From: Flavobacteriaceae bacterium
GTDB taxonomy: Bacteria > Bacteroidota > Bacteroidia > Flavobacteriales > Flavobacteriaceae
Assembly: GCA_023264015.1 (NCBI GenBank)
Contig: JALQTJ010000011.1
Coordinates: 1-38,357, forward strand
Reading direction: 5' to 3'
DNA length: 38,357 nucleotides
The position numbers and the translations under genes are program-made. This document shows positions 16,047 through 23,844 of the stretch, one piece after another; position 1 is the stretch's first letter, and each line of letters starts with the position of its first letter. The notes below the pieces were generated by a model. The model ran no database searches and was not told where the DNA came from. It saw only the letters and a list, made by a program, of their open reading frames with translations.

Positions 16047-17501
16047 TTAAGACAACTCCCAGAAGATCGGGAGCAGGTAAAATACCCACGCCGTAATTAA
16101 AAGGATAGAAAGCAAATTGAGGCCTAGTCCCGCCCTGATCATATCTTTCATGCTCACATAACCCGAACCAAATACCACCGCGTTTGGGGGTGTAGCTACG
16201 GGCAGCATAAAAGCGCAAGAGGCCGCAAGCGTTGCTCCAATCATAAAAATGTACGGATGCACTCCCATCGCAGCGGCAAGAGGAGCCAAAACGGGTAAAA
16301 TCATGGCTGTGGTCGCCAAGTTTGAGGTGATTTCGGTCAAGAAATTGATGGCCGCCACAAGCACTAATGTCATAACTAGCAAAGGCAAGAACTCCAAGGT
16401 TATAAGCTGCTCGGCAAACCATTGAGCAAGACCAGTATCTTTGAAACCTTGAGCGATAGCTAAGCCTCCTCCAAAGAGGATGAGAATGCCCCAGGGAAGC
16501 CTCTTTGAGTCGTCCCAACTCAAAATAGCAGTAGCTGAGCCTTGCCCTGATCCTCGAATCACGAATAAAGAAATGCCCGCACTTAATGCAATAATCGTGT
16601 CGTCTATGGCAGGTAGAAATGGGCTCAACAGAAACGACCTGCTGATCCAAGCCACAGCAGTGAGCACAAATACGACCGCCACCTTCTTCTCGTCTGAACT
16701 CATCGTGCCAAGGGCTTCTCTCTGCCTTTTAATCTCTTCTACCCCACCTGTAAAATCATCAGCCTTTAGCCTAATGGCAAAGCGCGTCAAGTACACCCAA
16801 CACAAGGCCAACAATACAATAGAAAGCGGCAGGGCCAATAACATCCATTCTAAAAATCCGATTTCTACACCGTAAAGTTCCTTCACAATACCGGCTAAGA
16901 CCAAATTAGGTGGTGTGCCAATCAAGGTGCCTATCCCTCCAATTGAAGCGCTATAAGCGATAGCCAGCATAAGCATTTTACCGAATTCGGTGTGCTCATT
17001 TTCTGGAGTATCAGGATGGTCTCTGTACTGAGCGATGATGGCCAGTCCTATCGGAAGCATCATCACTGAAGTGGCCGTATTCGAGATCCACATCGATAAA
17101 AAGGCGGTGGCCACCATAAATCCGAGTACGATCATACGCATCCGTGTTCCAATAGAAGCAATGATGAGTAGCGCGATGCGTCTATGTAGATTGACTTTTT
17201 CGATGGCAATGGCTAATAAAAATCCTCCTAAATACAAAAAGACGTACTTGTGACCATAAGCAGCAGTGGTAGTTCCTAAATCTAAGGCGCCAGTCAGCGG
17301 AAAGAGAATAATGGGTAACAAGGCACTCACCGCAATAGGTACAGCTTCGGTAACCCACCAAGTACCTACCCATAAAGCAACGGCCAGTGCAGCCGTAGCT
17401 TCTGTCGAAAGTCCTTCAGCAGAGGGCCCGAATTGAACAAAGGCAAAAAGCAAAGGCCCCAAGACAAGTCCGAGGGTGGCAGAGGTAAATCGTTTATTCA
17501 T
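16047..17501 (-). CDS. SLC13/DASS-family sodium:dicarboxylate (or anion) symporter
   Basis: This 484-aa inner-membrane protein has roughly 11-12 hydrophobic segments and the two SNT-type motifs that bind sodium and carboxylate in this family: SNT at 140-142 (SMWISNTATSVMMLP) and a variant SNL at 393-395 (EITSNLATTAMILP). PNLVLAGI and ATPPNAVVFGSGY are also typical. VcINDY-like members import succinate, malate or fumarate with Na+; some relatives carry sulfate or citrate, so the substrate is not certain. Its ATG overlaps the last 8 bp of the upstream AGMO-like gene, so the two are translationally coupled. Confidence 0.93.
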   Translation of the reverse strand: MNKRFTSATLGLVLGPLLFAFVQFGPSAEGLSTEATAALAVALWVGTWWVTEAVPIAVSALLPIILFPLTGALDLGTTTAAYGHKYVFLYLGGFLLAIAIEKVNLHRRIALLIIASIGTRMRMIVLGFMVATAFLSMWISNTATSVMMLPIGLAIIAQYRDHPDTPENEHTEFGKMLMLAIAYSASIGGIGTLIGTPPNLVLAGIVKELYGVEIGFLEWMLLALPLSIVLLALCWVYLTRFAIRLKADDFTGGVEEIKRQREALGTMSSDEKKVAVVFVLTAVAWISRSFLLSPFLPAIDDTIIALSAGISLFVIRGSGQGSATAILSWDDSKRLPWGILILFGGGLAIAQGFKDTGLAQWFAEQLITLEFLPLLVMTLVLVAAINFLTEITSNLATTAMILPVLAPLAAAMGVHPYIFMIGATLAASCAFMLPVATPPNAVVFGSGYVSMKDMIRAGLGLNLLSILLITAWVFYLLPIFWELS

Positions 17502-18723
17502 CAGCCAGGGCCCATTTAGTTGCCAATGCAGAGAGTGAACTCAAGCCCATCACTAATGCATACGGTAGGCCCAAAGCGAGAAATATATCAGGCTGTAAAA
17601 AGTAAAGCGCAATCAAAAAAACCAATTTGAGTCCTTCGAAGGCCAGTGCCCATTTTGATCCGTCCATAAGTGAGGTGTACCCCATTACCATTAAAAAGAT
17701 GAGTCCGCCAATTATCAGCCTGTGTACATTACTCAAGTCAGAGAAAATGGCAAAGAAGTAAAACAGCAAGCTAATGGCCGCTAAAAACTGAATGAAGACC
17801 ACCACTTTTCGAATCAGTCCACTCTTCGGATCGTATCGTTCGTAGGTATAAACGTCTTCAATAATAGGTCGCTCAAAACGCGCTGCGACATCGGCGGGTC
17901 GCCATCCGGTGGGCATAAACCAGATTCGAAGTTTGTCAGCAAAACGCTCTGCGTACCAAGCATCGATGAGTAGATTGTAAACATGTTGAAAATTGATCCA
18001 GAGCGGATTATACGTGCGCGCCGGCTTTAACACACCGTATCGCGGTGGCACCTCATCTAATTCTTCTTGAAAGGTTCCGAATAGTCGATCCCAAATTGAA
18101 AAAATTTGGCCTAGGTTCTTATCGATGTATTCTGGATTGATTGCGTGATGCACACGGTGCTGCGAAGGGGTTACAAGAATGTATTCGAGCCATCCGAGCT
18201 TTCCGATGTGCTGGGTATGGTACCAAAACTGTCCGAAAAGATGCAACGGACCTAGTACGGCAATTACCGAATAGGGCACCCCAAGGAGTGCCGCTGGTAG
18301 CAGGAGCACCGCGGTGTAACCTATCACGTTCGAAATCGATTGCCGCAACGCACACGCCAAATTAAAGTCTTCACTTGAATGGTGAATGACGTGTTGGTTC
18401 CAGAAAATATTGATGTGATGGCTTAAACGATGATTCCAGTATCCGGCGAAATCGATGGCCACAAAGGCAATGACCCAGGTCGCTACTGTATCTGAAAGCT
18501 CAGTAATGGCGAGCCGCGAAGCTAAATACGGATAACTCACTAAAACAATTGCCAGCCCCAAACTGTCTTTAAGCACATTGGTCACGCCGCTGCTTAGACT
18601 GCTCAAGGTGTCGAAAAAACGATACTTCTGATTCTTTACAAAGTGCCCATAGGCCACCTCTAAAAGCACGAGTACCATAAAGGCGGGTATAGCGTAAAGT
18701 AAAGCGTTGGCATACGAAATCAT
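17494..18723 (-). CDS. Alkylglycerol-monooxygenase-like (AGMO/TMEM195) sterol desaturase family protein
   Basis: This 409-aa membrane di-iron enzyme starts best at 18723 (MISYANALLY); the frame stays open to 18804 but that would run into the divergent gene. Histidine boxes, numbered from this start, are H98-x3-HH103, H111-x2-HH115, H169/H172 and H189-x2-HH193. The stretch NIFWNQHVIHHSSEDFNLACALRQS and the later YGVL...FNPLW-like and GWRP motifs resemble animal alkylglycerol monooxygenase, which cleaves ether lipids using tetrahydrobiopterin, and the extra C-terminal membrane domain (about 300-409) matches its architecture. The residue after the second-box histidine is His here, where I recall a glutamate important for pterin binding in AGMO. 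Activity is therefore uncertain. Confidence 0.8.
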   Translation of the reverse strand: MISYANALLYAIPAFMVLVLLEVAYGHFVKNQKYRFFDTLSSLSSGVTNVLKDSLGLAIVLVSYPYLASRLAITELSDTVATWVIAFVAIDFAGYWNHRLSHHINIFWNQHVIHHSSEDFNLACALRQSISNVIGYTAVLLLPAALLGVPYSVIAVLGPLHLFGQFWYHTQHIGKLGWLEYILVTPSQHRVHHAINPEYIDKNLGQIFSIWDRLFGTFQEELDEVPPRYGVLKPARTYNPLWINFQHVYNLLIDAWYAERFADKLRIWFMPTGWRPADVAARFERPIIEDVYTYERYDPKSGLIRKVVVFIQFLAAISLLFYFFAIFSDLSNVHRLIIGGLIFLMVMGYTSLMDGSKWALAFEGLKLVFLIALYFLQPDIFLALGLPYALVMGLSSLSALATKWALADE

Positions 18724-18774
18724 AAGGTTAAAAATACTAAAATTATAGACCAAGACTCTTCCCAAACTTCGCTG

Positions 18775-18782
18775 TACTTTTG
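18775..18782 (+). promoter_or_regulatory. -7 element (TACTTTTG) for the guanidino-enzyme operon
   Basis: TACTTTTG fits TAnnTTTG and lies 16 bp before the ATG at 18799, in the 75-bp divergent gap between the AGMO-like gene and this operon. It predicts a leader of about 12 nt. A -33 TTG is not visible. Confidence 0.4.
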
Positions 18783-18798
18783 CAGCAAAAGACTTCTT

Positions 18799-19716
18799 AT
18801 GCACTTAAACGTGAACGACGAAACGGCAACGTTGCGTTCGGTAATCTTAGGTACAGCGACGCTCAATGGGCCCACTCCAAGCGTTGAAGAAGCCTACGAT
18901 CCTAAATCGCGTTTTCATATTGCCCAAGGCAGCTATCCGCTAGAGGCCGACATGGTTCAAGAGCTCGAAGGCTTTGCTGCAGTGCTGGTGAAACATGGTG
19001 TTGAGGTATTTCGTCCTGAAGTCATAGAAAATTGCAACCAGATTTTTTCTCGTGACATAGGTTTCGTGGTCAACGATTGTTTTGTGAGGGCCAATATCTT
19101 ACCCGATCGCGAGCGTGAAATTGAGGCCATTGCACCTATTCTTAAACACATCGATCCCCATAAAATTTTAACCCCACCTCAAGAAGTCCATGTAGAGGGT
19201 GGTGACGTAATGCCTCACCACGACTATCTTTTTGTGGGCTACTATAAAGGTGCCGATTACCCAGAAACCATTACGGCTAGAACCAATGAAGCCGCGGTAT
19301 CATGGCTGGAGTCAGTCTTCACGACTAAGGAGGTTAAAGCCTTTGAATTGCGTAAATCAAATACCGATCCCTTTACGAATGCGCTTCATCTTGATTGCTG
19401 TTTTCAGCCGGTGGGCGATCATTACGGGATCATTCACGAAGAGGGATTCTTACACCCTGAGGACGTGGACTTTTTGACCGAACTCTTCGGAGAAGAAAAC
19501 CTGTTCAAAATCTCTGCCCAAGAGATGTACGATATGACGAGCAATATATTCTCGATCAGCCCCAAGGTGGTGGTCTCTGACCATCATTTTGTGCGCCTTA
19601 ACGCGTGGCTAAGAGAAAGAGGTATTGCCGTAGAGACCATTTCTTTTAGAGAAATCGCAAAGCAAGAGGGGCTGCTCCGCTGCACCACCCTGCCGCTTTC
19701 AAGAAGATCCACATAA
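18799..19716 (+). CDS. Arginine deiminase/amidinotransferase superfamily protein
   Basis: This 305-aa protein has the guanidino-group-modifying enzyme (pentein) fold. Candidate catalytic residues are visible: E133-G-G-D136 in HVEGGDV, His197 in ALHLDCC, and the nucleophile Cys295 in LRCTTLPL near the C-terminus. SRD near residues 89-91 is also typical. Relatives are arginine deiminase, dimethylargininase and glycine/inosamine amidinotransferases. The spacing and the ER/HGVEVFRPE region lean towards the amidinotransferase/deiminase group, but I cannot choose a substrate. The gene ends 9 bp before a CtlX-type citrulline hydrolase, which favours arginine deimination to citrulline. Cytoplasmic. 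Confidence 0.85.
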   Translation: MHLNVNDETATLRSVILGTATLNGPTPSVEEAYDPKSRFHIAQGSYPLEADMVQELEGFAAVLVKHGVEVFRPEVIENCNQIFSRDIGFVVNDCFVRANILPDREREIEAIAPILKHIDPHKILTPPQEVHVEGGDVMPHHDYLFVGYYKGADYPETITARTNEAAVSWLESVFTTKEVKAFELRKSNTDPFTNALHLDCCFQPVGDHYGIIHEEGFLHPEDVDFLTELFGEENLFKISAQEMYDMTSNIFSISPKVVVSDHHFVRLNAWLRERGIAVETISFREIAKQEGLLRCTTLPLSRRST

Positions 19717-19725
19717 TACGAAGCT

Positions 19726-20658
19726 ATGAAACAGTACAGTTCTCACCTCTTGATGGTAAGGCCCTCGAGCTTTAGAATGAATGAGCAGACGGCGGTCAAT
19801 AATTATTTTCAAAGCGATTCTGAGCTTGGTGCTGAGGCCATTGTTCAAGAGGCACGTTTAAAATTCGACGCCATGGTAACAGCGCTAAGAAGCGCCGGAG
19901 TTGAAGTGGTAGTTTTCGATGAGCCTGAGGGGAGCGATACCCCAGATGCACTGTTTCCGAACAACTGGATCTCTATGCATGCCGACAAAAGAGTGGCCTT
20001 ATACCCTATGTATGCAGAGAACCGAAGAGAAGAGCGCCGTGAAGAGGTACTTGATCTGCTCGAAAAAGAAGGGTTCCAGATCGAAGAAATCGTAGATTAT
20101 ACCAGCGCTGAAGAAGAAGGATTTTTTCTTGAAGGTACCGGAAGCATGATACTTGATCACATCAATCGCATCGCCTACTGCGCACTCTCTGAACGCGCTG
20201 ATGAAGAATTATTCATCGAGTTTTGTGAAGACTTCGAATACACTCCTTGCACCTTTAACGCCTATCAAAGCGTTAAGGATAAGCGACTCCAAATCTATCA
20301 TACCAATGTCATGATGTGCGTCGCAGATCGCTATGCAGTGGTTTGTCTTGAATGCATCGATGATACCTCTGAACGCAAACAGCTCAAGAAACAGCTAAAA
20401 GACTCTGGTAAAACCATTGTGGCCATTACCGAAGATCAAATGCATCAATTTGCCGGCAATATGCTGCAGGTGGGCGACCAAGACGGAAACCCGATACTGG
20501 TGATGAGCGATACCGCTTACAACAGTTTACGACCTGATCAGCTGCGCATTTTGGAATCGTTCAATCCTATTATTCATCCTGAGTTGAACCTTATTGAACA
20601 ATGCGGAGGCGGTAGTGCCCGATGCATGATGGCCGAAATCTTTTTGCCTAAAGCGTAG
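19726..20658 (+). CDS. ctlX: CtlX-type citrulline utilization hydrolase (arginine deiminase-related)
   Basis: This 310-aa pentein-fold protein carries the CtlX family features: FPNNWISMH near residues 83-91, EGTGS with Glu136, YHTNVMMC with the probable catalytic His192, and CGGGSARCM with the nucleophile Cys300. CtlX of Francisella has been described as hydrolysing citrulline to ornithine, with release of CO2 and ammonia. Together with the preceding enzyme it could form an ATP-free route from arginine to ornithine. Its end overlaps the end of the convergent M24 peptidase gene by 11 bp. Assignment to the family is strong; the in vivo substrate is inferred. Confidence 0.85.
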   Translation: MKQYSSHLLMVRPSSFRMNEQTAVNNYFQSDSELGAEAIVQEARLKFDAMVTALRSAGVEVVVFDEPEGSDTPDALFPNNWISMHADKRVALYPMYAENRREERREEVLDLLEKEGFQIEEIVDYTSAEEEGFFLEGTGSMILDHINRIAYCALSERADEELFIEFCEDFEYTPCTFNAYQSVKDKRLQIYHTNVMMCVADRYAVVCLECIDDTSERKQLKKQLKDSGKTIVAITEDQMHQFAGNMLQVGDQDGNPILVMSDTAYNSLRPDQLRILESFNPIIHPELNLIEQCGGGSARCMMAEIFLPKA

Positions 20659-21994
20659 AAAAAGGCTTGTTGATGATGATCAGATCGGTCTGGCGTCCGT
20701 CGATATAACGCACCCCATTCTCATCAAAAAAGGCCTCTTCCTCGAGCATAATGCGCACATCTTTTCCCCATTCTTTGATGAAAACTGAGGCGTTGAGCTC
20801 AATAGAGTAAGCGGTGTTAAGATGCAACGGATAGTCTCCTGTTACCGGAACGCCCCCTTGAGAGTCCCACATCCCTAAGGTGGTTCCTGCCGCGTGGCCA
20901 TGGTATCCGATCGGGTGTGTATAGATAGACGGGGTGATTCCTTCTTCAATGGCTTGTGCACGACTCATCGCAAGCACCTCGTTTCCAGTTCGACCTTCTT
21001 TAAAATTATCGGTGAAAATATCTTGTAGCCTGTTTCCGGTGGCCAGTGCCTTTTTCAAATAGTCGGGCGCATCTGTTTCGCCTGCACGCAGTACATAGGC
21101 ATGCTCTTGCTGATCTGTGTTCAAACGCAAGTAGGTAATACCAAAATCACAATGCAACAGGTCTCCGGGCATAATGACCTGAGTGTCGGGCCGTTTCGAG
21201 AAGGTTCTCAGATGATCAAAGCGTTCAGGGTCAGCACGTTGTATGTCAACCGTCGGATGAAACCAGGTTTGTAATCCTAAAGAACGAACCTTGTCACGCA
21301 TGAACCAGACCACATCTTCAGTAGTCGTTACCCCAGGGGTGATCACCTTTTCTGAAAAGGCTTCAGCTATGATGTTATGGCTGATACGTTCAATGTGTGG
21401 GTAAATTGCCATTTCTTTGTCGGTTCGGGTCTCTAGCCACGCCAAGGCAAGTTTCTCTGCAGAAACCACACGTTTAGCAAGCTTAGTCCCCAAGGCCTCT
21501 AGCAGCTGTTCTTTGTCGGTAGCTACGATCCCGTCTGCAAGTCCAAAATATTCAGACTGATTGATTCCAATAACCTTGGGATTTCTTTCTTCTACAATCT
21601 CTCGAAGTCGCGCCCATTGGTCGGGCTGTTGCTCTTTGTTCCATACACTTTTAAAGGCTGATCCCACATCGTAACGGGCAACAGCAAGCGTTTCTATCAT
21701 CGAACCGTTATTGAAAAAAACCAAAATGGTTCTTCTACGGGCGGCCAACCACTCAGCCGGCAGAAGCGTCTTGATAATAGGGTCTTCATTGTATTCTCTT
21801 GAAACCACAATCCACATGTCAATCCCTGTATCGGCCATGAGTCTGGGTAGATAATTTTGAATCTTGTCTTCAAGTAACTCATTGATGACGCGAGCGCGTT
21901 CTTTCATGGGCAAAATGGCCCCATAGTCTTGAGCATAACCCAGAGCGGTGCTGTTTACAAGAAGGAGTAAAGCGATGATTTTTATACCTTTCAT
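20648..21994 (-). CDS. M24 family metallopeptidase (Xaa-Pro aminopeptidase-like), secreted
   Basis: This 448-aa protein starts at 21994 (MKGIKIIALLLL...), giving a signal peptide ending near YAQ at residue 23; the open frame further upstream overlaps the divergent gene and spoils the signal. An N-terminal creatinase/prolidase-like domain covers about 40-200. The C-terminal pita-bread domain carries the dinuclear metal set: Asp283 in HCDFG, Asp294, a His in HPIGYHGHAAG (365-367), Glu399 in SIELN, and a glutamate in LEEEAFF (about 418-420). The site looks intact, so a periplasmic proline-specific peptidase is likely. Substrate is not certain. Confidence 0.88.
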   Translation of the reverse strand: MKGIKIIALLLLVNSTALGYAQDYGAILPMKERARVINELLEDKIQNYLPRLMADTGIDMWIVVSREYNEDPIIKTLLPAEWLAARRRTILVFFNNGSMIETLAVARYDVGSAFKSVWNKEQQPDQWARLREIVEERNPKVIGINQSEYFGLADGIVATDKEQLLEALGTKLAKRVVSAEKLALAWLETRTDKEMAIYPHIERISHNIIAEAFSEKVITPGVTTTEDVVWFMRDKVRSLGLQTWFHPTVDIQRADPERFDHLRTFSKRPDTQVIMPGDLLHCDFGITYLRLNTDQQEHAYVLRAGETDAPDYLKKALATGNRLQDIFTDNFKEGRTGNEVLAMSRAQAIEEGITPSIYTHPIGYHGHAAGTTLGMWDSQGGVPVTGDYPLHLNTAYSIELNASVFIKEWGKDVRIMLEEEAFFDENGVRYIDGRQTDLIIINKPFSTL

Positions 21995-22044
21995 AGGTGT
22001 TCTAATTTTCTTTTCAAGATATGCGAACTTTTTGAATCCTGCAC

Positions 22045-22596
22045 ATGCCCCTATCATCTGAAACCCATACGAATGAGCCTTGCCTTTTCAGTATAGGCTA
22101 CGGACTGAGAAGCCCAGAAGAGTTTCTCGATTTGTTGCGAACACATGCGGTAGATGTTGTCGCAGATGTGCGCTCAAACCCTTATTCAAAGTGGAATCCT
22201 GATTTTTGTAGAGAACCCATTGCGGCTTACCTCAAAGAACACAAAGTCCAATACGTCTATATAGGCGATATGATCGGAGGTATTCCGAAAGACGACAGCT
22301 GTTACACAAATGGCAAGCTCGACTATCAAAAAGCCAAACTGCATCCGACCTTCACCCAAGGAATAGCACGCTTATTGGTCGCTCTCGAAAAAGGCTTTCG
22401 TGTGGCTTTGATGTGTGGAGAGGTAGAACCTCATCAATGCCATCGATCAAAGCTTATCGGAGAAGTGCTAGCCGAAAAGGGCATTTCATTGAGTCACATT
22501 CTTAACAACACTACTATAAAGTCGCAAACCCAGGTGATGCTCGAGCTCACCAAAGGCCGAAATACCCTAGATTTATTCGGAAACCCCTCACTTTAA
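22045..22596 (+). CDS. DUF488 domain protein
   Basis: This 183-aa protein is a member of the DUF488 family. It opens with the family pattern FSIGYGLRSPEEFLDLL and VVADVRSNPYSKWNPDF (residues 15-54), and later has the cysteine motif C124-GEVEPHQ-C132-HR, where the two cysteines and His133 are conserved. Family members have no firmly established function, though they are thought to act in redox or metal-related chemistry. About 12 poorly conserved residues precede the core; 22045 is the only ATG ahead of it. It ends 2 bp before the DUF4440 gene and is divergent from the M24 peptidase with a 50-bp gap. Confidence 0.9.
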   Translation: MPLSSETHTNEPCLFSIGYGLRSPEEFLDLLRTHAVDVVADVRSNPYSKWNPDFCREPIAAYLKEHKVQYVYIGDMIGGIPKDDSCYTNGKLDYQKAKLHPTFTQGIARLLVALEKGFRVALMCGEVEPHQCHRSKLIGEVLAEKGISLSHILNNTTIKSQTQVMLELTKGRNTLDLFGNPSL

Positions 22597-22598
22597 TT

Positions 22599-23033
22599 AT
22601 GAGAACGCTATTCTTTATCGCCCTACTATGCACAGGTTTTCACGCCACCGCACAAAAACAACCCAGCCCCAAGGTAAGCCGTACCATAGATGCCCTTTTC
22701 GAGCATCAGATCGAGGCTTGGAATGCTGGAGACACTCAGCGCTTTATGGAGGGATACTGGGAAGACGATCGCTTGATCTTTGTGGGCAGCAGTGGCCCAA
22801 CCTATGGCTATCAAAACACATTAAAGGGATACAACAAGCGCTACCCCAATCGCGCTGCCATGGGCACTCTTGCCTTTGACATCTTAGAAAAACGTCAATG
22901 GGACAGGCGTACGATTCAGGTCGTTGGTAAGTTTACACTCTACAGAGAGCACGATACCCCAACAGGGCATTTCACCTTACTGCTTCGAAAAATAAGGAGA
23001 AAATGGGTGATCGTGAGTGACCACTCTTCTTAG
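22599..23033 (+). CDS. DUF4440/SnoaL-like (NTF2 fold) secreted protein
   Basis: This 144-aa protein has a signal peptide at about residues 1-19 (ending ATAQ) and a single NTF2-like domain. The pattern IEAWNAGDTQRFMEGYWEDDRLIFVG followed by GYNKRYPN and RKWVIVSDHSS is typical of DUF4440 proteins. NTF2-fold domains act as small-molecule pockets or enzymes; no catalytic residues can be identified. It begins 2 bp after the DUF488 gene and overlaps the end of the broken DUF456 gene by 4 bp. It should be periplasmic. Confidence 0.85.
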   Translation: MRTLFFIALLCTGFHATAQKQPSPKVSRTIDALFEHQIEAWNAGDTQRFMEGYWEDDRLIFVGSSGPTYGYQNTLKGYNKRYPNRAAMGTLAFDILEKRQWDRRTIQVVGKFTLYREHDTPTGHFTLLLRKIRRKWVIVSDHSS

Positions 23034-23421
23034 AGTGCGGCGTAAAACATCCAGGCCATCCACAACACTAAGGCCAACTTCAAAAGCGATCCTGCAAGCA
23101 CTCCCATTAAAGAGCCGAGGGCAGCTCTGGCTGCGGCTTTGATATCAGACTGTTGCACGTACAATTCACCCGCAAAGGCACCCAAAAACGGTCCGAATAA
23201 AAAGCCGAATGGCGGAAAGAACAGTAATCCTAAAACCAATCCGACAAATGATCCTATGGTTCCAGCTTTAGCCAAGTCGATCCGATAGCGCCTTCTCCGC
23301 TAAATTCCAATACCAAGAGTGCTAAATAGCCAATGATGGGTCCAGGAATAACGGGCACAAAACAGCCAATGATTCCTACGATCAAAAGCAGGCTTCCGAG
23401 CAGTATATAAAGCAATTCCAT
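23030..23421 (-). pseudogene. DUF456 family membrane protein, disrupted by internal deletion and frameshift
   Basis: Two pieces of one DUF456 protein (normally about 160 aa) lie in different frames on the minus strand. The N-terminal piece starts at ATG 23421 (MELLYILLGSL..., then CFVPVIPGPIIGYLALLVLEF) and runs to TAG at 23254. The C-terminal piece is read from about 23275 to 23030 (AKAGTIGSFVGLVLGLLFFPP...FGPFLGAFAGEL). About 35-40 residues that normally join them, including a transmembrane segment and a DYVVP-type motif, are missing, and the frames differ. Neither fragment should make the normal protein. A sequencing or assembly deletion would look the same. Confidence 0.78.
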
Positions 23422-23464
23422 AGGTAAGGTCTTGAAGCTAAATTACATCATTTAGTACTTTGTT

Positions 23465-23496
23465 TTGCATAGTACCTTTTTTTATTTATATATTTG
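23465..23496 (+). promoter_or_regulatory. Promoter of padR-pspC: TTG -33 and TATATTTG -7
   Basis: TTG at 23465-23467, a 21-bp spacer, and TATATTTG at 23489-23496 match the Bacteroidota primary sigma consensus (TTG-N19-21-TAnnTTTG). The ATG follows 19 bp later. This is the best complete promoter in the window. Two copies of TAGTAC at 23453 and 23470 flank the -33 box and could be regulator contacts. Confidence 0.6.
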
Positions 23497-23514
23497 CATA
23501 AAATAGTTCTGTAT

Positions 23515-23844
23515 ATGAATTTAGAAAACACAAAAGCACAGATGCGCAAAGGCGTTTTAGAGTATTGTATTCTCGCAGTTCTCAAAGATCAAGACCTCTA
23601 CGCTTCTGAAATTTTAGAGCACCTGAAACAGGCCAAACTGCTGGTGGTAGAGGGTACGCTCTATCCGCTGCTTACGCGACTCAAAAATGCCGATCTGTTG
23701 CAGTACAGATGGGAAGAGTCTACGAGCGGGCCTCCTCGCAAGTACTTCACCTTGACCGAAGAAGGAGTCGCCTTTTTAGATGAATTAAAAATCACTTGGA
23801 ACGAATTGCAACACGCTATAAATACGGTAACCAATAAATCATGA
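23515..23844 (+). CDS. PadR-family transcriptional regulator
   Basis: This 109-aa protein is a minimal PadR winged-helix regulator. It shows the family pattern RKGVLEYCILAVLKDQDLYASEILE, then VEGTLYPLLTRLKNADLLQYRWEES and PPRKYFTLTEEG, giving the recognition helix and wing. The start chosen is the ATG at 23515 (MNLENTKAQM); the frame opens further to a TTG inside the -7 element, which cannot be the start. Its last four bases overlap the ATG of the PspC gene (ATGA), so the two are translationally coupled. Such PadR proteins usually repress their own operon; the signal is unknown. Confidence 0.95.
   Translation: MNLENTKAQMRKGVLEYCILAVLKDQDLYASEILEHLKQAKLLVVEGTLYPLLTRLKNADLLQYRWEESTSGPPRKYFTLTEEGVAFLDELKITWNELQHAINTVTNKS

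Noticed and set aside
16036-16650. A 204-codon open frame on the minus strand
   Set aside because: It lies wholly inside the SLC13 gene in another frame and has a cysteine/arginine-rich, non-protein-like composition.
18724-18804. Upstream extension of the AGMO-like protein
   Set aside because: It would overlap the start of the divergent gene and add a basic stretch before a normal membrane start at 18723.
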